From Paenibacillus nasutitermitis (GTDB taxonomy: Bacteria; Bacillota; Bacilli; Paenibacillales; Paenibacillaceae), in NCBI RefSeq assembly GCF_014641075.1, contig NZ_BMHP01000014.1, positions 1 through 64,000 of the forward strand: DNA of 64,000 nucleotides, written 5' to 3'. Below, in pieces: positions 41,135 to 48,602 of the stretch (positions within the stretch are counted from its first letter, which is position 1; every line of letters starts with the position of its first letter). The notes beneath the pieces were generated by a model. The model was given only the letters and a program-made list of their open reading frames with translations. It made no database searches and was not told the origin of the DNA. The position numbers and the translations under genes are program-made.

Positions 41135-41317
41135 ATGGGCGAATGGACAGAGTTCAGACCGGGTGACCGCGCTCCCAACGAAGGCACGTATATAGAGGTG
41201 GGGGAAGCATCCTTTCATATGGGGGTCAACAACCCGAAGAAGGTACATCTGGATAAAGGCGAGAAGTTTCCAGGCACTTCGAACAGTGACCGCAAGTGGA
41301 AAAGACTGCATCATTAA
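41135..41317 (+). CDS. YjzC-like small protein
   Basis: This 60-residue protein resembles the YjzC family: a Phe-x-Pro-Gly-Asp/Thr-x-Ala-Pro start (EFRPGDRAPNEGTYIEVGE), NNPKKVHLDKGEKFP and a basic C terminus (NSDRKWKRLHH). Its function is unknown; it is found in spore formers. The ATG at 41135-41137 is preferred because AAGGGTGG is about ten bases upstream and the residues before it do not resemble the family. Confidence 0.75.
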   Translation: MGEWTEFRPGDRAPNEGTYIEVGEASFHMGVNNPKKVHLDKGEKFPGTSNSDRKWKRLHH

Positions 41318-41582
41318 TTGAAGCAAAAAATATCTCTAAGCCATGCATAAGAACCAGCCATGCGGAGCATTATAAGTTTTGACGGTGTAAAGAGAGGTGT
41401 GGTTCCGTTGGACCATTTGGAGCAAGGGCCGCAAGGGAATATTATCACTGAGGCTTAGAAGCAGTGGGTTGTGCCAAAGACTTTTGTCTGTAACACACAT
41501 ATGCCGGCTAAATACCGGCATGCCGATGTTTCTTACCAAAGCACGAAGTGCAGACGTATAACCTATTCAATGAACCACCGTC

Positions 41583-41613
41583 AAGGAAGAGCTCGCAAGA
41601 GCTCTTCCTTTTA
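41583..41613. terminator. Hairpin terminator (both orientations)
   Basis: AAGGAAGAGCTC, GCAA loop and GAGCTCTTCCTTTTAT form a perfect 12-base-pair stem. It can end plus-strand transcripts from the YjzC-like gene and act as backup for the tRNA. Confidence 0.7.
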
Positions 41614-41633
41614 TGTATCTGTATAGAAAAACA

Positions 41634-41659
41634 AAAAAGACGATTCATCATGAACCGTC
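41634..41659 (-). terminator. tRNA-Ser terminator
   Basis: GACGGTTCA and TGAATCGTC with a three-base loop are followed by TTTTTT on the minus strand, 18 bases after the tRNA end. Confidence 0.85.
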
Positions 41660-41676
41660 ATCTGATGGTAAAGTTA

Positions 41677-41767
41677 TGGCGGAGAGGGTGGGATTCGAAC
41701 CCACGCACGCTGTGACACGCCTAACTGATTTCGAGTCAGCCCCCTTGGGCCTCTTGGGTACCTCTCC
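41677..41767 (-). tRNA. tRNA-Ser (anticodon CGA)
   Basis: The 91-base sequence folds as a class II tRNA. The acceptor stem GGAGAGG pairs with CCTCTCC and is followed by GCCA; the anticodon arm CTGACTCGAAATCAG has anticodon CGA, reading UCG; a long variable arm (GGCGTGTCACAGCGTGCG region) and T-arm GTGGGTTCGAATCCCAC follow. The CCA end is encoded. Confidence 0.95.
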
Positions 41768-41824
41768 ATTTGCGTCAGCGAGAATTATCATAACATGATG
41801 CACGTCCAATTGCAAGAGGTTATG

Positions 41825-42052
41825 TTAGCCCTTTTGATCCTCGACCGGACCGTCCTGAACCGCTGCGGACCGCAGCACTTTCTTCATGTTTTTTTCAAAC
41901 TTCGACCGTGGAATTAATACGCTGTGCTTGCAGCCTACACATTTGATTCGAATATCCATCCCCATCCGGATAATCTCCATCTCATTGGTTCCGCAAGGAT
42001 GCTGTTTCTTCATTTGTACAACATCGCCAAGCTCAAACTGTTTTCTCTCCAT
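41825..42052 (-). CDS. DUF951 family protein
   Basis: This small protein of about 75 residues starts MERKQFELGDVVQMKKQHPCG and contains IRIKCVGCKHSVLIPRSKFE, the DUF951 (YyzM) pattern with conserved Cys/His that probably bind metal; the C terminus is a variable tail. It occurs near the parAB/origin region in many Bacillales. The ATG at 42050-42052 follows GGAGAG at seven bases. It is about 35 bases downstream of the DUF3343 gene on the same strand. Confidence 0.88.
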   Translation of the reverse strand: MERKQFELGDVVQMKKQHPCGTNEMEIIRMGMDIRIKCVGCKHSVLIPRSKFEKNMKKVLRSAAVQDGPVEDQKG

Positions 42053-42087
42053 TCTCAATCTCTCCACTCTTTTTCCTTTTCGGCAGC

Positions 42088-42327
42088 TCATCTATGCACT
42101 TGATTATAACCGCCTTCCACCTGCTCGAACAATCCTCTTATTTCCACCTGCTCCGTCTTAAGAATCCGGCTAACCTGCATCAGTTCGTCATCGGGAAAAT
42201 GAATGCACAGCGCACAGCCGGCAGTAATTTCCTTCGGGGTTGGAAACAGATCTATCTCGATATCCGCGTATTCTAGCAGCATTTCCGCTCTTAAAGCTTG
42301 TTGTGTGGAATCAAACGCAATCAGCAT
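42088..42327 (-). CDS. DUF3343 family protein
   Basis: This 79-residue protein has the DUF3343 pattern: MLIAFDSTQQALRAEMLLEY, LFPTPKEITAGCALCIHFPD, with a conserved Cys-x-x-Cys-like pair (GCALC). Members are often found with cysteine desulfurase and sulfur-carrier genes, consistent with the desulfurase 1.2 kb away. The ATG at 42325-42327 follows GGGAGG at about 11 bases and removes an unconserved N-terminal extension. Confidence 0.8.
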   Translation of the reverse strand: MLIAFDSTQQALRAEMLLEYADIEIDLFPTPKEITAGCALCIHFPDDELMQVSRILKTEQVEIRGLFEQVEGGYNQVHR

Positions 42328-42439
42328 GACGCTGCCGCCTCCCCCGCCTAATGTTTTTCGTATTTCGCAACCCTTCGGCAAGTATAAAATGGTTGTCCCG
42401 TCCATATACTAGTAACACAGATAGACGGGAGGAGATTCT

Positions 42440-43033
42440 ATGAAGTTAGCAGGAATGAAAGATACCCCTTTGAAGGTCCCTTATACCGAGCCGAACGTCT
42501 CCGTCATGCTCGTCAATCGATTGATGTATCTGCTTGACCGCGTTCCTTCAGACCGCAGAATGGTTGTTGTATGCGTAGGCACCGACCGCTCCACAGGGGA
42601 CGCTCTGGGCCCGCTTGTCGGCGCTTCCCTAAGTAAATACCACAGCCCCTATTTCGACCTCTACGGCACGCTTGAAGAGCCGGTACATGCGATGAATCTC
42701 GATGAGACGCTTCAGGGCATAAACCGGTTTGTCCGCAAGCCTTTTATCATTGGCATTGATGCCTGCCTGGGCCAATCCGCCAGCGTTGGCTGCATTCAGG
42801 TGGGCAATGGGCCTGTTCGTCCAGGAGCCGGCGTAAATAAAGAATTGCCGCCAGTCGGTGACATCCATATTACAGGTATAGTCAACGTGGGCGGCTTCAT
42901 GGAATACTTTGTCCTGCAAAACACCCGTTTGCATCTGGTTGTCCGTATGGCTGATATCATTGCGCAATGCCTGTTTTCGGCTATTGTTAAGTCCGTCCGC
43001 ACCGCTTCTATTCCGGCCGCGACGCCAGACTGA
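42440..43033 (+). CDS. yyaC: YyaC, sporulation protein (GPR-like fold)
   Basis: This 197-residue protein has the YyaC/GPR-like core: VCVGTDRSTGDALGPLVG, DEPVHAMNLDE-type loop (here EEPVHAMNLDETLQG), IGIDACLGQSASVGCIQVG and GDIHITGIVNVGGFMEY. YyaC proteins are expressed in the sporulating cell; the fold is shared with the germination protease GPR, and peptidase activity is not proven. GGGAGGAG precedes the ATG. The last 26 bases overlap the convergent DUF4446 gene. Confidence 0.92.
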   Translation: MKLAGMKDTPLKVPYTEPNVSVMLVNRLMYLLDRVPSDRRMVVVCVGTDRSTGDALGPLVGASLSKYHSPYFDLYGTLEEPVHAMNLDETLQGINRFVRKPFIIGIDACLGQSASVGCIQVGNGPVRPGAGVNKELPPVGDIHITGIVNVGGFMEYFVLQNTRLHLVVRMADIIAQCLFSAIVKSVRTASIPAATPD

Positions 43034-43499
43034 TCGCCTTCAGCTCCTCAGGTGTAAGCGGATAAGGAGATTCTCCCCGCTTTAAGGGCTTCACATACAT
43101 ATACGTCTGTTCGCGGCTGTGAAGTCCAGACATGACCATCCCGTCCTCCTGCTCATTCACGATGGCAAGCGAGAAGCTGAGATCATTGCCCCTTTCCGCA
43201 AAGGCATTATATCTGTGAAGACCGATATTGCCCTTTTTCAATTTAAGCCCCTGTTCAAAAGTCTGGAGCGCCGCTTGCAAGGCTGCGCTATGTTGCTCCT
43301 GCCGGTCCACTCTTTCCTTTATCCCTGCAATCACCTGCTCGAGATCGCTCACTCCTGTTTCTCCCATAAATTGAGTATAGCTGGCTCTGAGTTTCTTCAA
43401 TCTGCCCCCGAGCCTTATCGTCACTATAAAAAGAACAAGTACGGCAAGGACCAACAAGACCGTGACTAGATCCAGCGGCCCTTGTATGATATCTTCCAT
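43008..43499 (-). CDS. DUF4446 family protein
   Basis: This 163-residue protein has one N-terminal membrane helix (about 8-28), a coiled-coil segment (about 50-90) and a C-terminal domain with GNIGLHRYNAFAERGNDLSFSLAIV and GLHSREQTYMYVKPL, the DUF4446 hallmark. It lies beside parAB and yyaC in many Bacillales. Function unknown. Its 3' end overlaps yyaC convergently. Confidence 0.9.
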   Translation of the reverse strand: MEDIIQGPLDLVTVLLVLAVLVLFIVTIRLGGRLKKLRASYTQFMGETGVSDLEQVIAGIKERVDRQEQHSAALQAALQTFEQGLKLKKGNIGLHRYNAFAERGNDLSFSLAIVNEQEDGMVMSGLHSREQTYMYVKPLKRGESPYPLTPEELKAISLASRPE

Positions 43500-43543
43500 C
43501 TAATCTTCGCTCCCCATCTGTCTGCCCGGCAAGAGCTAACCTG

Positions 43544-44716
43544 TCAGCTGTATTGCTGTCTGATTTCCTTGACCGCCTGAATGAATGTATCTACCTCATG
43601 CTTCGCTGTGAAGCAGCCTACACTTGCTCGCACAGCTCCCGTCTCTAAAGTGCCGGCAGCCTGATGCGCCAGAGGCGTGCAATGATAGCCGGAGCGAACC
43701 GCGATGTTATAGTGCTGATCCAGGACGAACGCCATCTCAGAGGGATCAATGCCCTCAAGGACAAAAGAAACAATCCCTGTCCTGGGTTCCCCTTGCCCAG
43801 GCCCCAGTATCCTTATCCGATCGACACCCTTTAGCCCCTCAATCATCTGCTGAGCCAACTGCCATTCTCTGCTGTAAATATTCGCAACTGTCTCCTGCTG
43901 AAGGTATTGCAAACCTGCTCTTAGCCCTGCCAGCCCCGGGGTGTTTTGTGTTCCAGCCTCGTAACGATCCGGCCTGACTCTCGGCTGTTCAATAGATTCC
44001 GATTGACTGCCTGTACCGCCGTGCAGCAAAGGCACCAGGTCCAAGTCATGGTGGATATACAACCCCCCGGTCCCCTGAGGCCCCAACAGCCCTTTATGGC
44101 CCGGAAACGCGAGCATGTCAATCCCCATTGCGGCAACATCAATCTCCACCAACCCGGCTGTCTGTGCTGCATCCACAAGCAGCTTCACGCCTTTTCTCCG
44201 GGTCACTTCTCCGATTTCCGCAACCGGCAGCATCGCCCCGGTGAGATTGGAGCTGTGATTGACAATGACCAATTTTGTGCGCGGCCCAATCGCCTGCTCC
44301 ACTTGTTTGGCATCCAGTCCGCCCTGCTCGTCAGCTTCGATATAAGTAACCGTAATACCGCGCGTTTTCTTAAGCATCTCCAGCGGCCGCCGCACCGAAT
44401 TATGCTCCACGCTGGTAGCAATAACATGATCGCCTTCTTCAACAAAGCCTTTTATCGCCGTATTCAATGCCATTGTTGTATTCATGGCAAAAGCGATATC
44501 ATTCGGATTGGCAACATGAAACAACCTGGCAATCGCTTTTCGTGTATCGAATAATACTCTACTGGCTCTCACAGCCATCCCATGGCTGCCCCGCCCCGGA
44601 TTTGCCGCATCATTTTCCATCGCATGGATAACGGCTTTTATGACTTCCGGCGGCTTCGGCCAAGAGGTTGCGGCGTGATCCAGGTAAATAAAAGCAGGCG
44701 TATCATTTGCAACCAT
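43544..44716 (-). CDS. Cysteine desulfurase-family aminotransferase (class V, PLP)
   Basis: This protein of about 390 residues releases sulfur from cysteine as an enzyme-bound persulfide, by family analogy. Visible: IYLDHAATSWPKPPEVIKA, the substrate-loop TSVEHNSVRRP, VDAAQTAGL, the PLP lysine in FPGHKGLLGPQG, and YHCTPLAHQAAGT with the candidate active-site Cys near the C terminus. It fits the TIGR01977-type family more than NifS/IscS. The ATG at 44714-44716 is preferred because it follows GAGGGAG at a suitable distance. DUF3343 and DUF951 genes nearby may be functional partners. Confidence 0.88.
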   Translation of the reverse strand: MVANDTPAFIYLDHAATSWPKPPEVIKAVIHAMENDAANPGRGSHGMAVRASRVLFDTRKAIARLFHVANPNDIAFAMNTTMALNTAIKGFVEEGDHVIATSVEHNSVRRPLEMLKKTRGITVTYIEADEQGGLDAKQVEQAIGPRTKLVIVNHSSNLTGAMLPVAEIGEVTRRKGVKLLVDAAQTAGLVEIDVAAMGIDMLAFPGHKGLLGPQGTGGLYIHHDLDLVPLLHGGTGSQSESIEQPRVRPDRYEAGTQNTPGLAGLRAGLQYLQQETVANIYSREWQLAQQMIEGLKGVDRIRILGPGQGEPRTGIVSFVLEGIDPSEMAFVLDQHYNIAVRSGYHCTPLAHQAAGTLETGAVRASVGCFTAKHEVDTFIQAVKEIRQQYS

Positions 44717-44859
44717 CGTTGGCGTCACTCCCTCAGCATAATTGCGCGCTTTAGCCCCATCTTTCACCATTCCAGGAAGGGTCGCGCTTTTTCAATAATA
44801 GAAGCGGCAGCAGCCGTCAAAAAAGACAGCGAAAACCGCACTCCTCGGTATGTTTAATA

Positions 44860-44914
44860 ATAGCATACTTGAGCGACCACCTCAGCCCTCAAGGTCATCG
44901 CTCAAGTATGCTAT
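44860..44914. repeat. Large perfect hairpin between parB and the desulfurase gene
   Basis: A 17-base arm (ATAGCATACTTGAGCGA, 44860-44876) is repeated perfectly inverted at 44898-44914, with inner GACC/GGTC pairing. It may terminate parA-parB transcription, but on the minus strand only ATTATTAAAC follows rather than a T-run. Confidence 0.6.
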
Positions 44915-44933
44915 GAAGTTCAAGCTATTTTGA

Positions 44934-45773
44934 TTATTGAAGCAATTCCAGCAGACGCTCCAGATCTTGTTTATTGTAATACAACAATTCGATTTTACCT
45001 CTGTCTTTCTGCTGCTTGATCTTCACCGTTGTTTTGAACTGTTCCCTCAACGTCTCTTCCAACTGTTCAATGTATGGATCCCGCTTGCTGGCTGCCGGTT
45101 TGGCTTTGACCTGGCTTTTCTCATCCAGCGCCTGAATCGATGCCTCCAACTCCCTTACACTCCACTCATTTGCAATTGAAAGCTTGGCCAGTTCTTTTTT
45201 ACGCTCATCATTTTTTACGCCAACCAACGCTCTTGCATGGCCCATGGATAATGTTCCACGTGAAACATTTTGTTTTATTTCCTCCGGCAAAGAAAGCAGA
45301 CGCAAAAAGTTGGCAATATGCGATCTGGACTTTCCAACCTTCATGGAAAGTTCTTCCTGAGTGAGACTGAACTTTTCCATTAACGCCTGATAGGCTAGCG
45401 ATAGTTCAATAGCATTCAAGTCTTCACGCTGAAGATTCTCGATAAGAGCGATCTCCATAACTTGTTGATCGGAGAAATTCCTTACAACTGCAGGTATAGT
45501 GGCATTGCCGCATAGCTGGGATGCTCGGAATCGCCGCTCTCCGGCTATTATTTCGTAACCTTTAAGCACTGTCCTGACAATAATCGGTTGTATGATGCCA
45601 TGCTGTTTAATGGATTCGGCAAGTTCCTTGATGGCTTCCTCATCGAATGTTTTACGGGGCTGATAGGGATTGGGACGTAGATGGGACAAAGAAATTTCAA
45701 TTACTTTATCATCTTCATTAACAGAAAGCGATGGGATAAGAGCATCAAGTCCTCTACCTAGCCGCTTGCTCAT
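44934..45773 (-). CDS. parB: Chromosome partitioning protein ParB (Spo0J)
   Basis: ParB loads at parS sites, spreads by CTP-dependent clamping and recruits SMC. The 279-residue protein has the N-terminal ParA-contact tail (LGRGLDALIP), the CTP-binding ParB/Srx domain (LRPNPYQPRKTFDEEAIKEL, ENLQREDLNAIE, GERRFRA), a helix-turn-helix (EELSMKVGKSRSHIANFLRLLSLP) and a C-terminal dimer domain. Its start overlaps the parA 3' end by 20 bases. A parS site lies inside the gene at 45252-45267. Confidence 0.97.
   Translation of the reverse strand: MSKRLGRGLDALIPSLSVNEDDKVIEISLSHLRPNPYQPRKTFDEEAIKELAESIKQHGIIQPIIVRTVLKGYEIIAGERRFRASQLCGNATIPAVVRNFSDQQVMEIALIENLQREDLNAIELSLAYQALMEKFSLTQEELSMKVGKSRSHIANFLRLLSLPEEIKQNVSRGTLSMGHARALVGVKNDERKKELAKLSIANEWSVRELEASIQALDEKSQVKAKPAASKRDPYIEQLEETLREQFKTTVKIKQQKDRGKIELLYYNKQDLERLLELLQ
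45252..45267. promoter_or_regulatory. parS site within parB
   Basis: TGTTCCACGTGAAACA matches the 16-base parS consensus exactly. As in B. subtilis, it lies inside the parB (spo0J) coding sequence. Confidence 0.95.
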
Positions 45774-46527
45774 ACATAATCACTTCCTTCGCAAGTTCGA
45801 GATAAACCTCGGCTCCTTTGGATCTTGGATCATAAGTTATGATAGATTGTCCGTGGGAAGGAGCTTCACTCAATCTGACATTTCGCGGGATAATCGTTTG
45901 ATATACCTTCTGCTGAAAATATTTCTTCACTTCTTCAATGACCTGTATGCCAAGATTTGTCCTTGCATCAAACATTGTGAGCAGCACCCCTTCGATTTGA
46001 AGCGAAGTGTTCAGATGCTTCTGGACAAGTCTCACTGTATTGAGCAGTTGGCTTAAACCCTCAAGCGCGTAATATTCACATTGTATAGGAATAATAACGG
46101 AATCAGAGGCGGTCAGCGAGTTAATGGTCAGTATCCCCAGGGATGGCGGACAATCGATCAGTATATAATCATACTGTTTCTTCACCTGAGCGAGGGATTT
46201 CTTCAGTCTCAGTTCGCGCGATATCGTTGGCACCAGTTCGATCTCCGCCCCGGCAAGTTGAATAGTAGCCGGAATAATATTCAAACCATCTATATTTGTA
46301 GGTAAAGTCGCTTCGTTAGGATGGATATCATTGATAAGCACATCATAAATACAATACGCTACATCACCTTTATTGATTCCAATTCCGCTGGTCGTATTGC
46401 CCTGGGGATCTATATCCACGAGCAAAACTCTCTTGCCGAGCGAAGCTAGACATGCACCCAAATTAACAGACGTTGTCGTCTTACCGACACCGCCCTTCTG
46501 GTTCGTTATCGCAATCGTTTTAGACAA
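45754..46527 (-). CDS. parA: ParA (Soj) ATPase
   Basis: This Walker-type ATPase, about 257 residues, works with ParB in origin segregation and controls DnaA. The deviant Walker A KGGVGKTT with signature Lys, VDIDPQGN, the DCPPSLGILT Walker B and EVKKYF/PRNVRLSEAPSHG are all present. The TTG at 46525-46527 is preferred as start because it gives the family N terminus (SKTIAITNQKGG) and follows AGAGGTG at six-base spacing; an in-frame GTG at 46536 overlaps that site. Confidence 0.95.
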   Translation of the reverse strand: MSKTIAITNQKGGVGKTTTSVNLGACLASLGKRVLLVDIDPQGNTTSGIGINKGDVAYCIYDVLINDIHPNEATLPTNIDGLNIIPATIQLAGAEIELVPTISRELRLKKSLAQVKKQYDYILIDCPPSLGILTINSLTASDSVIIPIQCEYYALEGLSQLLNTVRLVQKHLNTSLQIEGVLLTMFDARTNLGIQVIEEVKKYFQQKVYQTIIPRNVRLSEAPSHGQSIITYDPRSKGAEVYLELAKEVIMYEQAAR

Positions 46528-46920
46528 ACCTTTCACCTCTATATGGTTAGCTTGATCTTTCTTCTCAAACCCTATGCAAGTCTAGTCAACTGGACTGGTT
46601 CCGGGTTTTCGTTCTGTATAAATAGAGTAGATGTTTTTTTGAAATATCAGAAAGTATAAAATTCAGCCTATTCTTTTCTTATATTTCTGTGGGAATGTTG
46701 CGCCGCTAAAGACGGTTTTAGCCGTTTCTTCTTGTTTAGACAAAAAGGCGATGCCGCCCGATAGACACGGACGGCCATGAAACCACAATATGAATTTCAT
46801 TAAACAAAAGCTGCTCAACATCAGTACAAAGTTTACCTGAAAACACACCAGTGACATTCTCATCCACTGGTAATGACATCCGTTAAGTTTCATACTCCGC
46901 AAAAAATAATTTGAACACGA
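46528..46920. other. Intergenic region between noc and parA
   Basis: 393 bases with no convincing gene; a 79-codon frame on the minus strand lacks a ribosome binding site and domain-like sequence. It should contain the parA promoter, but no clear pair of boxes is recognised. Confidence 0.4.
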
Positions 46921-47742
46921 TCAGCGTTTCGGTATTTTTATGACAATCTCGTAATGGTCTTCATAATCTTTCTCATTGGTCTTGATTTGGAGTCCTGAGC
47001 CCGAAACCATATCGATCGATTGCCGGATTGTATTCAGAGCTAGGCGCACATCCTTGGTGAAGGAGACGCGTTTCGTCTTCCCTGCTTTCGTCACTTCCTT
47101 ATAGAAAGCGACTCGTGCTTCAGTCTGTTTCACATTCAACTCTTTGGAAAGCACATCGCTCAGCACTTTCTCCTGCAATTCTTCCGTTTCAAGACCTAAC
47201 ATGGCTCTGGCGTGTCTTTCCGTGATTTTCCGTTCCATCAATGCAGCTTTAATCGTTTCACCAAGCCCCAGCAGCCTGATTTTGTTTGCAATCGTGGATT
47301 GGCTCTTCCCTAACCGCTGGGCTAAGCTTTCCTGGGTCAGATTATGAAGATCAATCAGCTTCTGATAGGCAATGGCTTCTTCAATAGCTGAAAGGCCTTC
47401 ACGCTGAAGATTCTCTATTAATGCGATGGATGCAGCTTGAGAGTCATTAAATTCACGGACAATTGCCGGAATCGTCTCAAGACCAAGTCTTTTGACAGCG
47501 CGAAAACGGCGTTCACCCGCAATGATCTCATAGCGTTTATTGCGCACTCTCACAACAATAGGCTGGATAACCCCATGCGTCTTGATGGTCTGACTCAACT
47601 CATCAATCCGTTCATCGTCAAACACAGTCCGCGGTTGATAAGGACTGGCATCGATTTCACCAATGGCTAAATGTTTCACTTCATCCTGATTGGTGCTTTT
47701 TGAATCGGCTAAGCCGAATAATCTGGAAAATTGTTCTTTCAT
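46921..47742 (-). CDS. noc: Nucleoid occlusion protein Noc
   Basis: Noc is a ParB paralogue that binds NBS sites and blocks division over the nucleoid. The start MKEQFSRLFGL provides the short membrane-targeting amphipathic helix typical of Noc. The ParB-type CTP domain (ASPYQPRTVFDDERIDEL, GERRFRA, ENLQREGLSAIEE) is followed by a helix-turn-helix (ESLAQRLGKSQSTIANKIRLLGL), and LNVKQTEARV is typical of Noc rather than ParB. The ATG at 47740-47742 is chosen to match that start. It lies between rsmG and parA, as in other Bacillales. Confidence 0.95.
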   Translation of the reverse strand: MKEQFSRLFGLADSKSTNQDEVKHLAIGEIDASPYQPRTVFDDERIDELSQTIKTHGVIQPIVVRVRNKRYEIIAGERRFRAVKRLGLETIPAIVREFNDSQAASIALIENLQREGLSAIEEAIAYQKLIDLHNLTQESLAQRLGKSQSTIANKIRLLGLGETIKAALMERKITERHARAMLGLETEELQEKVLSDVLSKELNVKQTEARVAFYKEVTKAGKTKRVSFTKDVRLALNTIRQSIDMVSGSGLQIKTNEKDYEDHYEIVIKIPKR

Positions 47743-47857
47743 CGCTTCAACTACCACCCGAATTCAAAGTGCCGAGTATTGTCGTTATTTATAATTCGTC
47801 GGCTGAAAGTCGATTTCCTGCTTGACATAAGGATATTGTGATAAAAACCAACGTTAA

Positions 47858-47873
47858 TGTTTCACGTGGAACA
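47858..47873. promoter_or_regulatory. parS site between noc and rsmG
   Basis: TGTTTCACGTGGAACA is an exact parS consensus, the mirror orientation of the site in parB, and lies just beyond the rsmG stop codon. Confidence 0.95.
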
Positions 47874-47877
47874 TTAT

Positions 47878-48600
47878 TTATACTAATGGCTGCTTGAGCG
47901 GTGTGCCGGCTTTTCGCGGATATTGTCCGGGAGTGGTTCCCTTTTTTTCGAAAATAATAATGTTCCGGTCCGCTTGCTCAAAGGGCAGCTTAAGTTGATG
48001 CGTTTCTCTCCATTGGCCCTTCAGCAAGACCAAGCTTTTCCCTGCTTCCTGAAGCTCGGCATCAGAGTTTGCGCCTTTCATCGCAGCGAACAGACCGCCG
48101 CTTCGAACAAAAGGCAAACAGAGCTCATTCAGAGCACTTAACCTGGCGACCGCTCTGGCTGTTGCCAGGTCGTAAGCGTCTCGCTGACCCGGCATGCGTG
48201 CCACATCCTCTGCCCTGCCATGAATACAGGTGAAATCCTGTAATTCAAGCTGTTCCACAACATGCTGCAAGAAATGAATGCGTTTTTTTAAAGAATCGAC
48301 TATCGTCACCTTTAAATGAGGGAAACAAATTTTAAGCGGAATACTGGGGAACCCTGCTCCTGATCCAATATCCGCCAGATTGTTCATTTTGTTCATATCA
48401 AGAAAGAAAGAAAGAGTAAGCGAGTCATAAAAATGCTTCTCATACACCGCTTCTCTTTCTGTTATTCCTGTTAAATTCATTTTCTCGTTCCACTCGATGA
48501 GCAGCCGGTAATACCGGTCAAACTGCTCCAACTGACGGGCCGTGATAGATAGGCCGTTGTCATGCAGCAGCTCTGAAAACCATTTTTCCGTTTGATCCAT
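47878..48600 (-). CDS. rsmG: 16S rRNA (guanine-527 N7) methyltransferase RsmG
   Basis: 240 residues with the class I methyltransferase SAM site LADIGSGAGFPSIPLKI, VDSLKKRIHFLQHV, CIHGRAED and ATARAVARLSALNELCLP. It methylates G527 of 16S rRNA; loss gives low-level streptomycin resistance in many bacteria. It follows mnmG by two bases, in the conserved mnmE-mnmG-rsmG-noc series. Confidence 0.97.
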   Translation of the reverse strand: MDQTEKWFSELLHDNGLSITARQLEQFDRYYRLLIEWNEKMNLTGITEREAVYEKHFYDSLTLSFFLDMNKMNNLADIGSGAGFPSIPLKICFPHLKVTIVDSLKKRIHFLQHVVEQLELQDFTCIHGRAEDVARMPGQRDAYDLATARAVARLSALNELCLPFVRSGGLFAAMKGANSDAELQEAGKSLVLLKGQWRETHQLKLPFEQADRNIIIFEKKGTTPGQYPRKAGTPLKQPLV

Positions 48601-48602
48601 AA

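Larger units (their letters stand above)
41318..41676. other. Gene-free stretch with terminators next to tRNA-Ser
   Basis: No gene is supportable. It contains the small palindrome ATGCCGG..CCGGCAT near 41500-41522, the hairpin at 41583-41613 and the tRNA terminator. Confidence 0.5.

Noticed and set aside
46663..46902. 79-codon frame between noc and parA
   Set aside because: No ribosome binding site, odd composition rich in Cys/Met/Trp, and no family resemblance.
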